In this document: piece after piece, positions 1 through 7,079 of the stretch | How the letters are laid out: each line of letters begins with the position of its first letter | Position numbering within the stretch: position 1 is the first letter of the stretch | Source of the DNA: Deltaproteobacteria bacterium | GTDB lineage: Bacteria > Desulfobacterota > Anaeroferrophillalia > Anaeroferrophillales > Tharpellaceae | Length of the DNA stretch: 10,723 nucleotides | Direction: 5' to 3' | Assembly: GCA_030595135.1 (NCBI GenBank) | Contig: JAUVDU010000025.1 | Span: 1-10,723, forward strand | Made by a program: the position numbers and the translations under genes | Notes under the pieces: generated by a model | Told to the model about the DNA's origin: nothing | Databases searched by the model: none | Seen by the model: only the letters and a program-made list of their open reading frames with translations

Positions 1-66
1 GGGATCAAAGCCCTGGTAATATATGGGGGTGATGGTGTGACCCATCTCTCCGCCCATAGTTGGTAG
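1..66 (+). other. Possible 3' end of an upstream gene, cut by the window edge
   Basis: Frame 1 is open from the first base to a TAG at 64-66 and would encode a 21-residue tail ending THLSAHSW. Nothing in this tail is recognisable. The opposite strand is also open here, from an ATG at 104 leftward off the edge. Neither reading has a supporting motif or ribosome binding site. I see no terminator in the 87 bases between this stop and the next gene start at 154, so a real upstream gene could be co-transcribed with it. Confidence 0.2.
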
Positions 67-153
67 AAATCGATTAACTCGTAAAAAAGTTCCATAACCG
101 TCATGCCGGCGCAAGCCGTTATTCAGATGAGACAATACAAGGGAAAAACATCA

Positions 154-1134
154 ATGAGAGCAGTTGACAACAAGATGATGATTTATCTGCTGAGAGTCGC
201 AATTTTAACTGTGCTGCTGTTTGCCTGGGCGCCGACCGGCATTGCCTCTAGTGAAGCCCCGAGTTCAGGTTTACGGATTTTCTATGGTGGTGGTGTTGAA
301 GGTTACGTCGAACCCTGTGGGTGAGGAGCTAATCAGGCGGGAGGTCTCTCGCGACGTAAAACTTTGCTCGATCAAGCTACTAAAGGGTTGCCAAAGGATC
401 AAAGATTGATCATAAATAATGGTAATAATATTGGATTCAAAACTCATATTAATCATATCACGGCGAAATACGTTATGAAGAGTATGGCGTTAAGCGGGTT
501 CGAGGTTATCGGAGTTGGTCCTCAGGAGTTGACCTTGGGTCAGGAGAGCTTGATGAAACTAATCGAGCATAGCCCGATTAATGTGGTCTCCGCTAATATC
601 TCCGGTCTCCTCCCCTATGTCCGCTTCTCTAAAGACGGGGGAACTTTGAAAGTTCTTGTAACTTCAGTTATGGATCCCGAGGCTCTGCCCCAATATGACG
701 TCGAATATGATGGCGAGATTAGTGATCCGATCAGCGCCCTCAAGCGCCTGCAAAAGGAGATTGACCACGATCTCTTTATTGTCATAGTGCATGCCGTAGG
801 TGAACGTATTTCGACTATCATAAACAGCTGTCCCGGAATCGATCTCGTGATTGATGGTCTGACTCCAAGAGTTAGTGATAACCTTGATCGTGACGGTGTT
901 GTACCTCTGCTCTGTAACAATCGCCGGGGACAATATATTAGTTATGTCGATTACCGGCCGGGCGCCGCGAAGGCGATTGAAAAAACGGTACTGCTGCGGG
1001 CCGGAGATACCTCAGTCAAGGAGGATCCTGAAATTAAAAATCTTGTACTAGCCTATAATCAGGAAAGAAACGAGTATAGTAGAAAGATCAGGAAGAAAAA
1101 TCAACTAGAGACACTGCACGCGATGCTGCAATAA
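154..1134 (+). CDS. UshA-like exported selenoprotein, with UGA at 322-324 read as Sec
   Basis: The ATG at 154 is preferred over the one at 103: it has an AAGGG ribosome binding site about 10 nt upstream and opens directly into a signal peptide (basic start, hydrophobic residues 9-26, likely cleavage near IAS/SE at 32). Residues 52-65 read VEPCG-UGA-GANQAGGL. In UshA-like/metallophosphatase-fold relatives this is an EPCGC...Q.GGL.RR motif, so the UGA (codon 57) sits at a conserved Cys. A SECIS-like stem-loop follows immediately. The rest, to codon 326, resembles a 5'-nucleotidase/UshA N-terminal domain, but the usual metal-binding stretches look lost: NNGNN replaces the GD block and GPQEL replaces the GNHE-type motif. 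Phosphatase activity is therefore doubtful, and a redox role through the Cys-Gly-Sec pair is inferred. The frame stops at TAA 1132-1134 but continues in frame as a tetraheme cytochrome tail (next entry), so the intact protein was probably about 463 residues. From memory, UshA-like '(seleno)protein' families exist in public databases. Exported to the periplasm. Confidence 0.8.
322..352 (+). promoter_or_regulatory. Bacterial SECIS-like element after the UGA codon
   Basis: UGA (322-324) is followed by 17 nt and then a 6-nt loop AGGUCU (342-347), closed by a 5-bp stem GCGGG (337-341) / CUCGC (348-352) with one G-U pair. Known bacterial SECIS elements need a stem-loop within about 16-37 nt of UGA with a G in the first two loop bases; both conditions hold. 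From memory, the E. coli fdhF SECIS has the same AGGUCU loop at the same 17-nt distance. Inferred role: binding of SelB to insert selenocysteine at codon 57. Confidence 0.78.
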
Positions 1135-1545
1135 CATCCGCCGAATCTCTATCTGGGGGATCAGGCCTGCCTCGGTTGTCACCTCGATATGGCTGAAAAC
1201 TGGCGCCAAACCCGGCATGCCCACGCCTTGGCTACCTTACAGAAAAAGGGTCGTGAAAATGATGTGGAGTGTCTGAGATGTCACGGGACCGGGATGCATG
1301 ATAAGCATGCTGTGGGAGGTTTTGCCTCCATTCAGGAGACCCCCTGGATGACCAATGTCCAATGTGAGAGCTGTCATGGACCAGGCGCTAACCACGCGCA
1401 GAACCCTTCGGAGAAAAAGATGAAAATGGTTGGGGTAAAGAGTTGTCTCACCTGCCACACCGAGGCGGTCGATCCCGGTTTTGATTTTAAAACTAAATTT
1501 TTATTGCTCAACCACAGTCAAAAAGGAGAAAGAGTTGAGGATTAG
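1135..1545 (+). pseudogene. Tetraheme cytochrome c tail of the UshA-like protein, cut off by an in-frame TAA
   Basis: This segment continues the frame of the UshA-like gene directly after TAA 1132-1134 and ends at TAG 1543-1545. It has four CXXCH haem c sites: CLGCH, CLRCH, CESCH and CLTCH (codons 339, 373, 404 and 431 counted from ATG 154). Extra histidines (TRHAHAL, GANHAQ) could act as distal ligands. The order GREND-ECLRCH-GTG...GGF...NVQCESCHGPG is typical of cytochrome c554-like domains fused to UshA-like proteins in Geobacter-type bacteria (recalled). It cannot easily be a separate gene: it has no signal peptide, no ribosome binding site, and its first ATG (1189) lies after the first haem site. 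A Tyr or Gln codon turned into TAA, a sequencing error or stop-codon readthrough are the options. Its last 11 bases overlap the next gene. Confidence 0.7.
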
Positions 1546-2263
1546 AAAAGCCCTGAAAGAGATGCTTGCGGGCCTGCTTCTGCTGGTCGGCGGGGCTGGT
1601 TTGGTTGGTTTATCCGGTTTGACCGCTGCGGTAGCTGAAGATGGGGTGACCCGGCTCATTCGCTCGGAGTATCAGAGTCCGATTCCGGGTCGGGAAAAAT
1701 CGACAATCTGGTGGCTCTTTGCGAGCTCAACTACGGCATCCGGGGGTACGCGGGTGCTGGTAACTGATCGTGATTTGCGGGCTCAAACCCGGGCCGAGCT
1801 CTATTATGACCAGCAAAACGTTTTGCTTCAGGTTGACTGTTATCGCCAGCGCCGTGGGCAGGAGATATGTGAAGCTCGTATTTATGATAGCAGCGCTCCG
1901 GTGATAATGAGCCAATCGCTGATTCCCGGTGACTGGCTCAATCGACAACTACCTTTTGTGCCTCGGGAAAAGGTAGGCGAGTATCTGGTCAAAGAGCAGG
2001 TTGGGGTTACCGTTTTCTCTTCCCGTCTCCAGATTACGGAAAAGGAGATAGAGTTGGACGAAGCTTGTAATCTGGCTATGATCAACAGCGATAATCAAGC
2101 TCTGGTTCAAGAGCGCAGGCTTCGCCTGGTAACTGTTAATAAAGTTATGGGTGCGGGTGAAGAAAAGCTTTTGCTCATGCGCCAGTTGTGGGCGGTTGGT
2201 GATAGTTATTGGCTCTATGAAGAGAAAGGCGGCCGTCGTTCCTGGCGCTGTGCGCAACAATAA
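1535..2263 (+). CDS. Exported protein of unknown function
   Basis: The TTG at 1535 is chosen as start: it has an AAAAGGAG ribosome binding site at 1521-1528 and begins a clear signal peptide (RIRKALK, then a Leu/Gly-rich hydrophobic stretch to about residue 27, with AVAED as a likely cleavage site near 33). It overlaps the end of the cytochrome frame by 11 bases, which suggests translational coupling and a shared operon. The mature part (about 210 residues, 242 in total) is rich in beta-type segments and has four cysteines, two of them in DCYRQRRGQEICEARIY. I do not recognise the family. The location next to a periplasmic cytochrome/selenoprotein suggests a partner or assembly factor in the same compartment, but that is inference only. 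The 86 bases after its TAA stop are AT-rich, with no convincing terminator. Confidence 0.75.
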   Translation: MRIRKALKEMLAGLLLLVGGAGLVGLSGLTAAVAEDGVTRLIRSEYQSPIPGREKSTIWWLFASSTTASGGTRVLVTDRDLRAQTRAELYYDQQNVLLQVDCYRQRRGQEICEARIYDSSAPVIMSQSLIPGDWLNRQLPFVPREKVGEYLVKEQVGVTVFSSRLQITEKEIELDEACNLAMINSDNQALVQERRLRLVTVNKVMGAGEEKLLLMRQLWAVGDSYWLYEEKGGRRSWRCAQQ

Positions 2264-2349
2264 GCCGGGATGGTTAGACTTGGGAATGAATATTGCTTCA
2301 TTATAGCATAATATAACATCATAAAACTTTGAAAAATAAGGAGTAAGTT

Positions 2350-4575
2350 ATGAAAATTTTGTTCAGATATCGAGGTGGGCTGATTTTAGCGGCCCTGGCT
2401 TTGGCCTTTTTTGCTCTCCTGCCGTCGACCTCTCAAGCGTCGTCAAATGATGCTTACGGTTACGGGTATAGAGACAGCAAAACAGCTGGCGGATTACAGT
2501 TTTATTGGGAACCGGAGGATGTTGATGATAGAACTGCAGATGATGATTTTCAATATGGACCTAAAGGAGATAATAAGTATAACGGTATGGACAAAGATGT
2601 CCATTTATTAAGATTTGATTTAGTGAATCCTGGTGCGGATTTCAGTTTTGAATTTTATGGTAGAACGTATTATGGGGTCTATCTCGGTGGTAACGGCTAT
2701 CTAACCTTTGCCTATAAACCTAATACTAATGAAACTTATGATGGCAGCGGTATTCCCTCTAAATCAGGCCCCAATACTTTAATTGCACCTCTGTGGGGTT
2801 CGTACGATACTTTTGACTGAACTCGCGGATATAAGTATGCACTCCGTGGGAGTGCACCAAATAGACGCTTGATTATAGAGTTTTTTGATATCTTAAATCT
2901 GGATCTTGATGATGAACTTGTTGAAGGTGGATATAATGAGACAAGTTTTCAGGTAATTCTCTATGAGGGTAGTGGAGATATCAAGATCAATTATGGGCCG
3001 GGAACCGTTCCCGGGAGAAAGTTTGTTGTTGGTATCGAAAACCAGGATGGGAGCCAGGGTTTAAGTTATCCAGGCTTGAAAACTGACGGGTCAAACGAAG
3101 GCTTGTCGGTGCTCTTTTACCGAGGAGAGTTCTCCCCTCCGGATCCGGTTGACCCTGTTGATCCGGTTGATCCGGTTGATCCGGTTGATCCCGACACTCC
3201 CGAAATGTTACTCTTCTTTCCGTTGCTGGTTGGAGCTGAAGAAGAGACCTATGTGGGTTTGCTTAATACTGGTGAAATTACCTTGAGCGGCACTTTTACT
3301 GCCTACTACTACGATAGCGATGGTGCTCTTGCGAGCGTCGAAAAAGAGATTGAGGAGTCTTTGCCTGGAATGGGTAGTCGCGAGTTTGCTTTGGGCGGTA
3401 TTTTTACTGATCTTGAGAGTGATATCATATATGTCACTTTTGCCGGTGATAAAGGAACAGCAGGGAAGGGCTATTGTCGCCTTGCCGGTGCAGAGAGAGC
3501 TTCGGCGGCGGCTTATCCTGCACTTACTTCGCAGTCCGCGAGTATGAAACTATATGTGCAAAATATTACCTATGGGGCGGGATGGAGCACTGAAATCAGT
3601 ATTGTCAATGCCGGAGATACGGTTAAGGCTGAGATATTTTTTAATAATGGAGATGAAGGAGAATCTGCAAATATAACTGCGAATATAAAAGGGAACGATC
3701 AGTTGAAGATTGTTGTCGATGATAATCTGCAGGTTATATGTAACGGGGTTGTCCTGGGTGACCTTAATCTGCCACCTGCAACCACGAGATCGATCACCGC
3801 AACCGTAAAGCTGACAGGTTCTGGAATTGCTGCTTCGGGATGTGTTGGTGCGGTTCTTTACCGGGCAGGAGATAGTATGGCGGCGGCAGTTTTGAGCTCA
3901 GAAAGTAAATTTAGCTTAACTGTCCCTTATCTGATCACGGATGATGATTGGTGGAGTGGGTTGGCTATATCAAATCCTGATAGCGGCCTGCGTACCTCAG
4001 GTGATGATGTTTGCCCCCTGGATTTCTATTATTATGCTCAGAATGATATGAAATTGAAAGAGGAGTATCCTGAGAACCCTGAACTGGGTAGTGCAAAACA
4101 TCTCGGAATTAATGCAATCGATTTTCCGACCGGAACTTACGGGCTCAAGGTTGAGAATGAGTGCGGGATTGTGGGTCTCGAGTTTATGGGTATGAACGGG
4201 GCTATGGGTTGTCTGTCGCTTACTGGTGTTAGCAGTAAGAGCGGAGACTTTGTTCGGGTGCAAGATGATGAGGACGCCTGGAGTACTATCGCGCTCTTAA
4301 ATCCGGGATCTGAAGAGGCAACCGTATCCTTGTTCGCTTATGATGAAGACGGCAAAAAATTGGGGTATGTTGAAAGGGAAAAGATCGAACCTAACGGTCA
4401 GCTTACTGGGATCCCCCAAGATTTGTTTAAGTTAGATGATATCACGGGTGCTGCCAGTATACATTATCGTTCGTCGCGTCAAGAACTTGTCGGACTGGTT
4501 ATAAATCAACGAAGCTATGAGATTGACGGTAGTCTCAAGACCCAACTTGATATCTTGCCTGTTCAGCCGGATTAG
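2350..4575 (+). CDS. Large exported multidomain protein with an in-frame UGA at 2818 (possible selenoprotein)
   Basis: The ATG at 2350 has an AAGGAG ribosome binding site at 2338-2343 and opens a signal peptide (MKILFRYRGG, hydrophobic to about residue 25, cleavage near SQA/SS at 31). Residues about 55-220 resemble the extracellular module common in deltaproteobacterial secreted proteins (FEFYGRTYYGVYLGGNGYLTF ... LIAPLW ... APNRRLIIEF). Inside this module the frame meets UGA at codon 157 and continues unbroken to TAG 4573-4575, giving 741 residues. The downstream part has no plausible start of its own: the first candidate, TTG 2869, lacks a ribosome binding site and cuts the module. A DPV repeat linker (codons about 265-279) leads to several beta-rich repeats with recurring 'LLNTGE', 'SIVNAGD', 'AISNPDS' and 'LLNPGSE' segments, like tandem Ig-like adhesion domains. 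Likely secreted or surface-exposed. UGA may be read as Sec (hairpin follows), or it may be a nonsense mutation or error. Confidence 0.7.
2818..2856 (+). promoter_or_regulatory. Candidate SECIS hairpin after the second UGA
   Basis: UGA 2818-2820 is followed by a perfect 8-bp stem, UGCACUCC (2838-2845) / GGAGUGCA (2849-2856), with a GUG loop (2846-2848) that begins 25 nt after the UGA. Loop distance, stem length and a G at the first loop base fit the general bacterial SECIS description. The stem encodes YALRGSA, a region whose residues are partly constrained by protein family, so chance cannot be excluded. Confidence 0.45.
3142..3186 (+). repeat. Five tandem 9-bp units encoding Asp-Pro-Val
   Basis: Five in-frame copies of GATCCGGTT (the second copy reads GACCCTGTT) encode a DPV repeat. 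This is a proline-rich, extended linker of the kind often found between domains of secreted proteins. Because the unit is a multiple of three, slippage would change linker length without breaking the frame. Confidence 0.9.
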
Positions 4576-4652
4576 ACTGTCGTTGGGATATCTGTCAGGA
4601 TACAGTTAGTTTTTTCAGCAAGTTTAAGTTTTAAGTTGTTGCAGTTTTAATA

Positions 4653-4701
4653 AAAAAGCTCAGAAGTGCCGGGACTTAAGTCCGGCACTTCTGAGCTTTT
4701 T
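4653..4701. terminator. Bidirectional rho-independent terminator between convergent genes
   Basis: A perfect 20-bp inverted repeat (4653-4672 and 4682-4701) surrounds a 9-nt loop. The arms begin with five A and end with five T, so either strand gives a GC-rich stem followed by a U run. It lies 77 bases after the TAG of the large exported protein (+ strand) and 45 bases beyond the stop of the PEP-CTERM gene (- strand), and should terminate both. Confidence 0.95.
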
Positions 4702-4746
4702 ATTTACCTGTTACAGCTTTGGAGTTGAGATCAATGTTTTATTCGA

Positions 4747-5412
4747 TTACTGATTTTTATTTCGTCGCCATAGCAGAGCCAGGCCGCTGCCTAAAAACCA
4801 GATTGGCGCCGGGAGAGGTACGGCTTGAGGTGCGAAAGGTTCAGTTATCAAACCCAGAAAAGCTTTACCATACTGTACCTGGCAACCTGAATACTGTGGA
4901 TGGAAATTGTCTGAAGGTAAATACCTAAGGTCACCTTTTGCTATATATTTATTAATTATTTGATCCATGAAGTATGCCGGAATGTAATTATAACCCTCAA
5001 GATAGAAAGCCAAACCTTTGACCTTGTAACCGAATATGTCAATTTGCATAGGATCCGACCACCATAGCAGTCCCATTCTCGGGCTGCCTTCTGAGCCTTG
5101 ACTGTATGCATAGAGATAATCGATATCGTTATGGGTAAATTGTCCCGTGGTCACGGAGCCCGGCTCATTGTATTGAGTTCCGGCACTGCTATTGTTAAAG
5201 GATAGGGAACCATTTCCGGCAAGCGAGAGTGAACCACTAAAATCGTCTCCCAAGCCCGGCAGATATGAATCTGCGGTCAGGCTGTCGTAAAACACTGTGC
5301 CTGTAAAATCATAAGTCAGTGCCTGTGAGGTCAGCGGCACCAGTAAGAATCCCAGCGTAAGCACCAGGATTACTTTAGCCATAATTGATTTATTGACGCT
5401 ATTCTTCATCAT
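4747..5412 (-). CDS. PEP-CTERM (VPLPA-type) sorting-signal exported protein
   Basis: This 221-residue protein has an N-terminal signal peptide (MAKVILVLTLGFLLVPLTSQA, residues about 11-31). Its C-terminal 24 residues (198-221) have the architecture of a VPLPA/PEP-CTERM sorting signal: a VPLPAP motif, a transmembrane segment IWFLGSGLALLW and a basic tail RRNKNQ. Such tails are recognised by exosortase in EPS-producing Gram-negatives, so the protein is predicted to be cleaved at the membrane and released or attached to the extracellular matrix. The middle part (YDFTGTVFYDSL ... SLAGNGSLSF) is beta-rich and typical of PEP-CTERM proteins, but its function is unknown. No exosortase gene is in the window. 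A purine-rich GGGGGTGA (plus-strand complement near 5414-5421) lies almost against the ATG at 5412, so the second ATG at 5409 may be the true start. Convergent with the exported protein on the + strand. Confidence 0.88.
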   Translation of the reverse strand: MMKNSVNKSIMAKVILVLTLGFLLVPLTSQALTYDFTGTVFYDSLTADSYLPGLGDDFSGSLSLAGNGSLSFNNSSAGTQYNEPGSVTTGQFTHNDIDYLYAYSQGSEGSPRMGLLWWSDPMQIDIFGYKVKGLAFYLEGYNYIPAYFMDQIINKYIAKGDLRYLPSDNFHPQYSGCQVQYGKAFLGLITEPFAPQAVPLPAPIWFLGSGLALLWRRNKNQ

Positions 5413-5507
5413 TTCACCCCCGAAACCACACGTTTTTTGTTATCTAAAAAACGAAATTCAAACTGACTCCTGTGCCATGACTTTACAAATCATAACTAAT
5501 TATTATA

Positions 5508-5536
5508 AATATAGCTTAATAAAACCTGGATGGCAA
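5508..5536 (-). promoter_or_regulatory. Putative sigma70-type promoter for the PEP-CTERM gene
   Basis: On the minus strand, TTGCCA (5536-5531) and TATATT (5513-5508) are separated by 17 bp, which is close to the TTGACA/TATAAT consensus, in an AT-rich region. It would give a leader of about 90 nt before the ATG at 5412. The rest of 5413-5614 is AT-rich and I see no gene in it. Confidence 0.45.
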
Positions 5537-5614
5537 TAGGTCAAAAGTATGAATTTTGTATGAAAAAGAAGGTTTTTTATCCAAATAAGCCTTCAAGGCA
5601 ACAAAGTCACATTT

Positions 5615-6243
5615 TTACAGCCCATTGAGAATATCGTTAATATCATCATTCTCTGTCCTGTTTGCCGAAGCCTCGTCGCCATCTGGTGAATCGGGGTGGC
5701 TGATAGCAATAAATTCAGTCTCTTCCATGGAAAATTCAATATAGAAGGAGTGGTTGTCGGCTGAACGGAACGTAATTCGCCGACATTGGGGGCGGTTTAA
5801 CGGGGCGGCAATGGCATGGTGATGACGCTTGAGATACTGATCGCTTTCGGTTGCGGATTAGACGCCATCAAGCCATAACGATTTTTAATTATTCTACGAG
5901 CGTTGCCGATAACCTGATTGATAAGCTCACCGATGCAATCAACGACCTCATCTGAAGTATGCTCGCCAGCCAGCTCATCTTCCGGCATTCCCATGAAAAG
6001 CAGCGATTTGCGGTATAGTTCAAGGGCTACGGAGGCACTGAAATTCATGATAAAGAGGCCCGAGTAGTCGCCGTTGAACTGAACAAAACAGCCAATGTCG
6101 GGTTTCAGGAAAACAGTTGGTACTTTCTGGATAGTCGGGGCCGTGACAATTTTGCTGTTGGTGGATTTGCCAATAGTTTCTTCACAGGCCTGGGCGAAAA
6201 CCTGGGCAATTTCATTGATGGTGTTATCACTTCCGGCACTCAT
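5615..6243 (-). pseudogene. DUF3334-type CheX-like protein with a one-base frameshift near its C-terminus
   Basis: The ATG at 6243 has a GAGGAG ribosome binding site about 8 nt upstream. The first frame runs 148 codons to TAA 5797-5799. Residues PDIGCFVQFNGDYSG..IMNFSA...MGMPEDELAGEHTSDEV match the DUF3334 family from memory. They include the CheC/CheX-type phosphatase signature D-x3-E-x2-N (DCIGELIN), so a role in dephosphorylating a response regulator is plausible. The first frame ends abruptly at VITMPLPPR. In the -1 frame the expected family C-terminus follows directly: APLNRPQCRRITF...FYIEFSMEETEFIAI, then an acidic tail to TAA 5615-5617. One missing base in the G/C-rich stretch near 5800-5811 explains this and would restore about 209 residues. 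I cannot tell mutation from sequencing error, and no classic slippery heptamer is visible. It lies 36 bases after the GerMN gene, probably in one operon. An annotation by first frame only would give 5797-6243. Confidence 0.75.
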
Positions 6244-6279
6244 TTAGTACTCCTCGTGCAAATTATGCAGCGTTTAAAA

Positions 6280-6993
6280 TTATTCTATTATTGTCGGCTG
6301 ATAGTGTAGAGGTTGAGAGATGTCAATATGGCCGGCCAGGGTCTCCCTTTTTTCTCCTTCAATAAGAATCTGTAAGGCTGTAAAATTGGGAAAGTTGGCC
6401 AAAAAACTGTTGGTTAAGCAGGAGATTGCCAGCATTTCATCCTGGCCGCCAAAGTTTACCACACCTTTGCTCAGATCACTGGAGAGGTTAATGGTGATTA
6501 GGGGAGGCTTAAATGAGGCTGTAAGCAGTTTAGTTTGGTGCGGTAACGGGGCCAGATCCTGCGCCCGGGAGAGGGTCAGCAGGCGGATGATTTCAGCAGC
6601 CTTTTGTTGACGATTGAGGGCGCGGTGAAAACTTTTTTGGAGCGTCGTAACCTGGCTGTAGTTTTGCTCAAGACGATGGTATTGCAAGGTTGTAGATAAA
6701 GATGATGCTGTGGGCTGGGGCGCTAGTTGTCGATGGCGCTGTTTTTTGTGCTCTACAGGTTTGCTCTTAGACTGACTAATACTCTTGCCCGGGTTGACTA
6801 CTGTCGGTTCACTGCGAGGTCGTATAATTGAAGGGCTGGATCCGGTGTAGAGGTAGTAAAGAATTACGATCAAGCCACTGACAATTATAAGAAACTTAAA
6901 AGCCGGTAACAGAGGAGATCGACGGCTTGGACGCGGGCTTCGTTTTCTGTTTACTGTCCTACTTTTCTTTTTCGTTTTGTTGACTTTGGCCAA
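6280..6993 (-). CDS. Membrane-anchored GerMN-domain protein
   Basis: This 237-residue protein starts at a TTG (6993-6991); no stronger start is seen, and the ribosome binding site (AGGAT, about 10 nt upstream) is weak. Residues 1-30 are very basic (KVNKTKKKSR ... RRSP), 32-50 form one transmembrane helix, and 51-100 are a low-complexity Ser/Pro/Lys linker, so the C-terminal domain should be periplasmic. Residues about 120-230 match the GerMN fold: ITINLSSDLSKG, DEMLAISCLTNSFLANFPN, ALQILIEGEKRETLAGHIDIS. GerMN domains occur in spore germination proteins and in non-sporulating Gram-negatives beside peptidoglycan amidases; they are thought to bind cell-envelope components. It sits between a GGDEF gene (86-bp gap) and the DUF3334 gene, which suggests an envelope-linked signalling operon. 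Confidence 0.75.
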   Translation of the reverse strand: MAKVNKTKKKSRTVNRKRSPRPSRRSPLLPAFKFLIIVSGLIVILYYLYTGSSPSIIRPRSEPTVVNPGKSISQSKSKPVEHKKQRHRQLAPQPTASSLSTTLQYHRLEQNYSQVTTLQKSFHRALNRQQKAAEIIRLLTLSRAQDLAPLPHQTKLLTASFKPPLITINLSSDLSKGVVNFGGQDEMLAISCLTNSFLANFPNFTALQILIEGEKRETLAGHIDISQPLHYQPTIIE

Positions 6994-7079
6994 ACCGTAA
7001 AAATCCTAACCCGGCCAGGCCGGAAACAGACAGATAGCTTTAACTGATTTCGAGAACGCCGACAATTTTTGCTTAGCCC

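Noticed and set aside
103..153. Upstream ATG (103) as start of the UshA-like gene
   Set aside because: It would put 17 polar residues before the signal peptide and has no ribosome binding site, while ATG 154 has AAGGG at a good distance.
2281..2335. Promoter for the large exported protein in the AT-rich gap
   Set aside because: Several AT-rich -10-like strings exist, but none is paired with a convincing -35 at proper spacing.
322..2820. Global reassignment of UGA to a sense codon (Trp or Gly)
   Set aside because: The GGDEF gene appears to end at a UGA (7082-7080) beyond its conserved domain, and other genes use all three stops normally or UAA/UAG. The UshA-like UGA has its own SECIS-like hairpin.
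4719..4928. Plus-strand open frame across the end of the PEP-CTERM gene
   Set aside because: Antisense shadow of a gene with clear signal peptide and sorting tail; no motif of its own.
5465..5490. Sigma54 promoter suggested by TGGCAC on the minus strand upstream of the PEP-CTERM gene
   Set aside because: The required GC of the -12 element is absent at the correct spacing; a TTGCCA/TATATT pair further upstream fits better.
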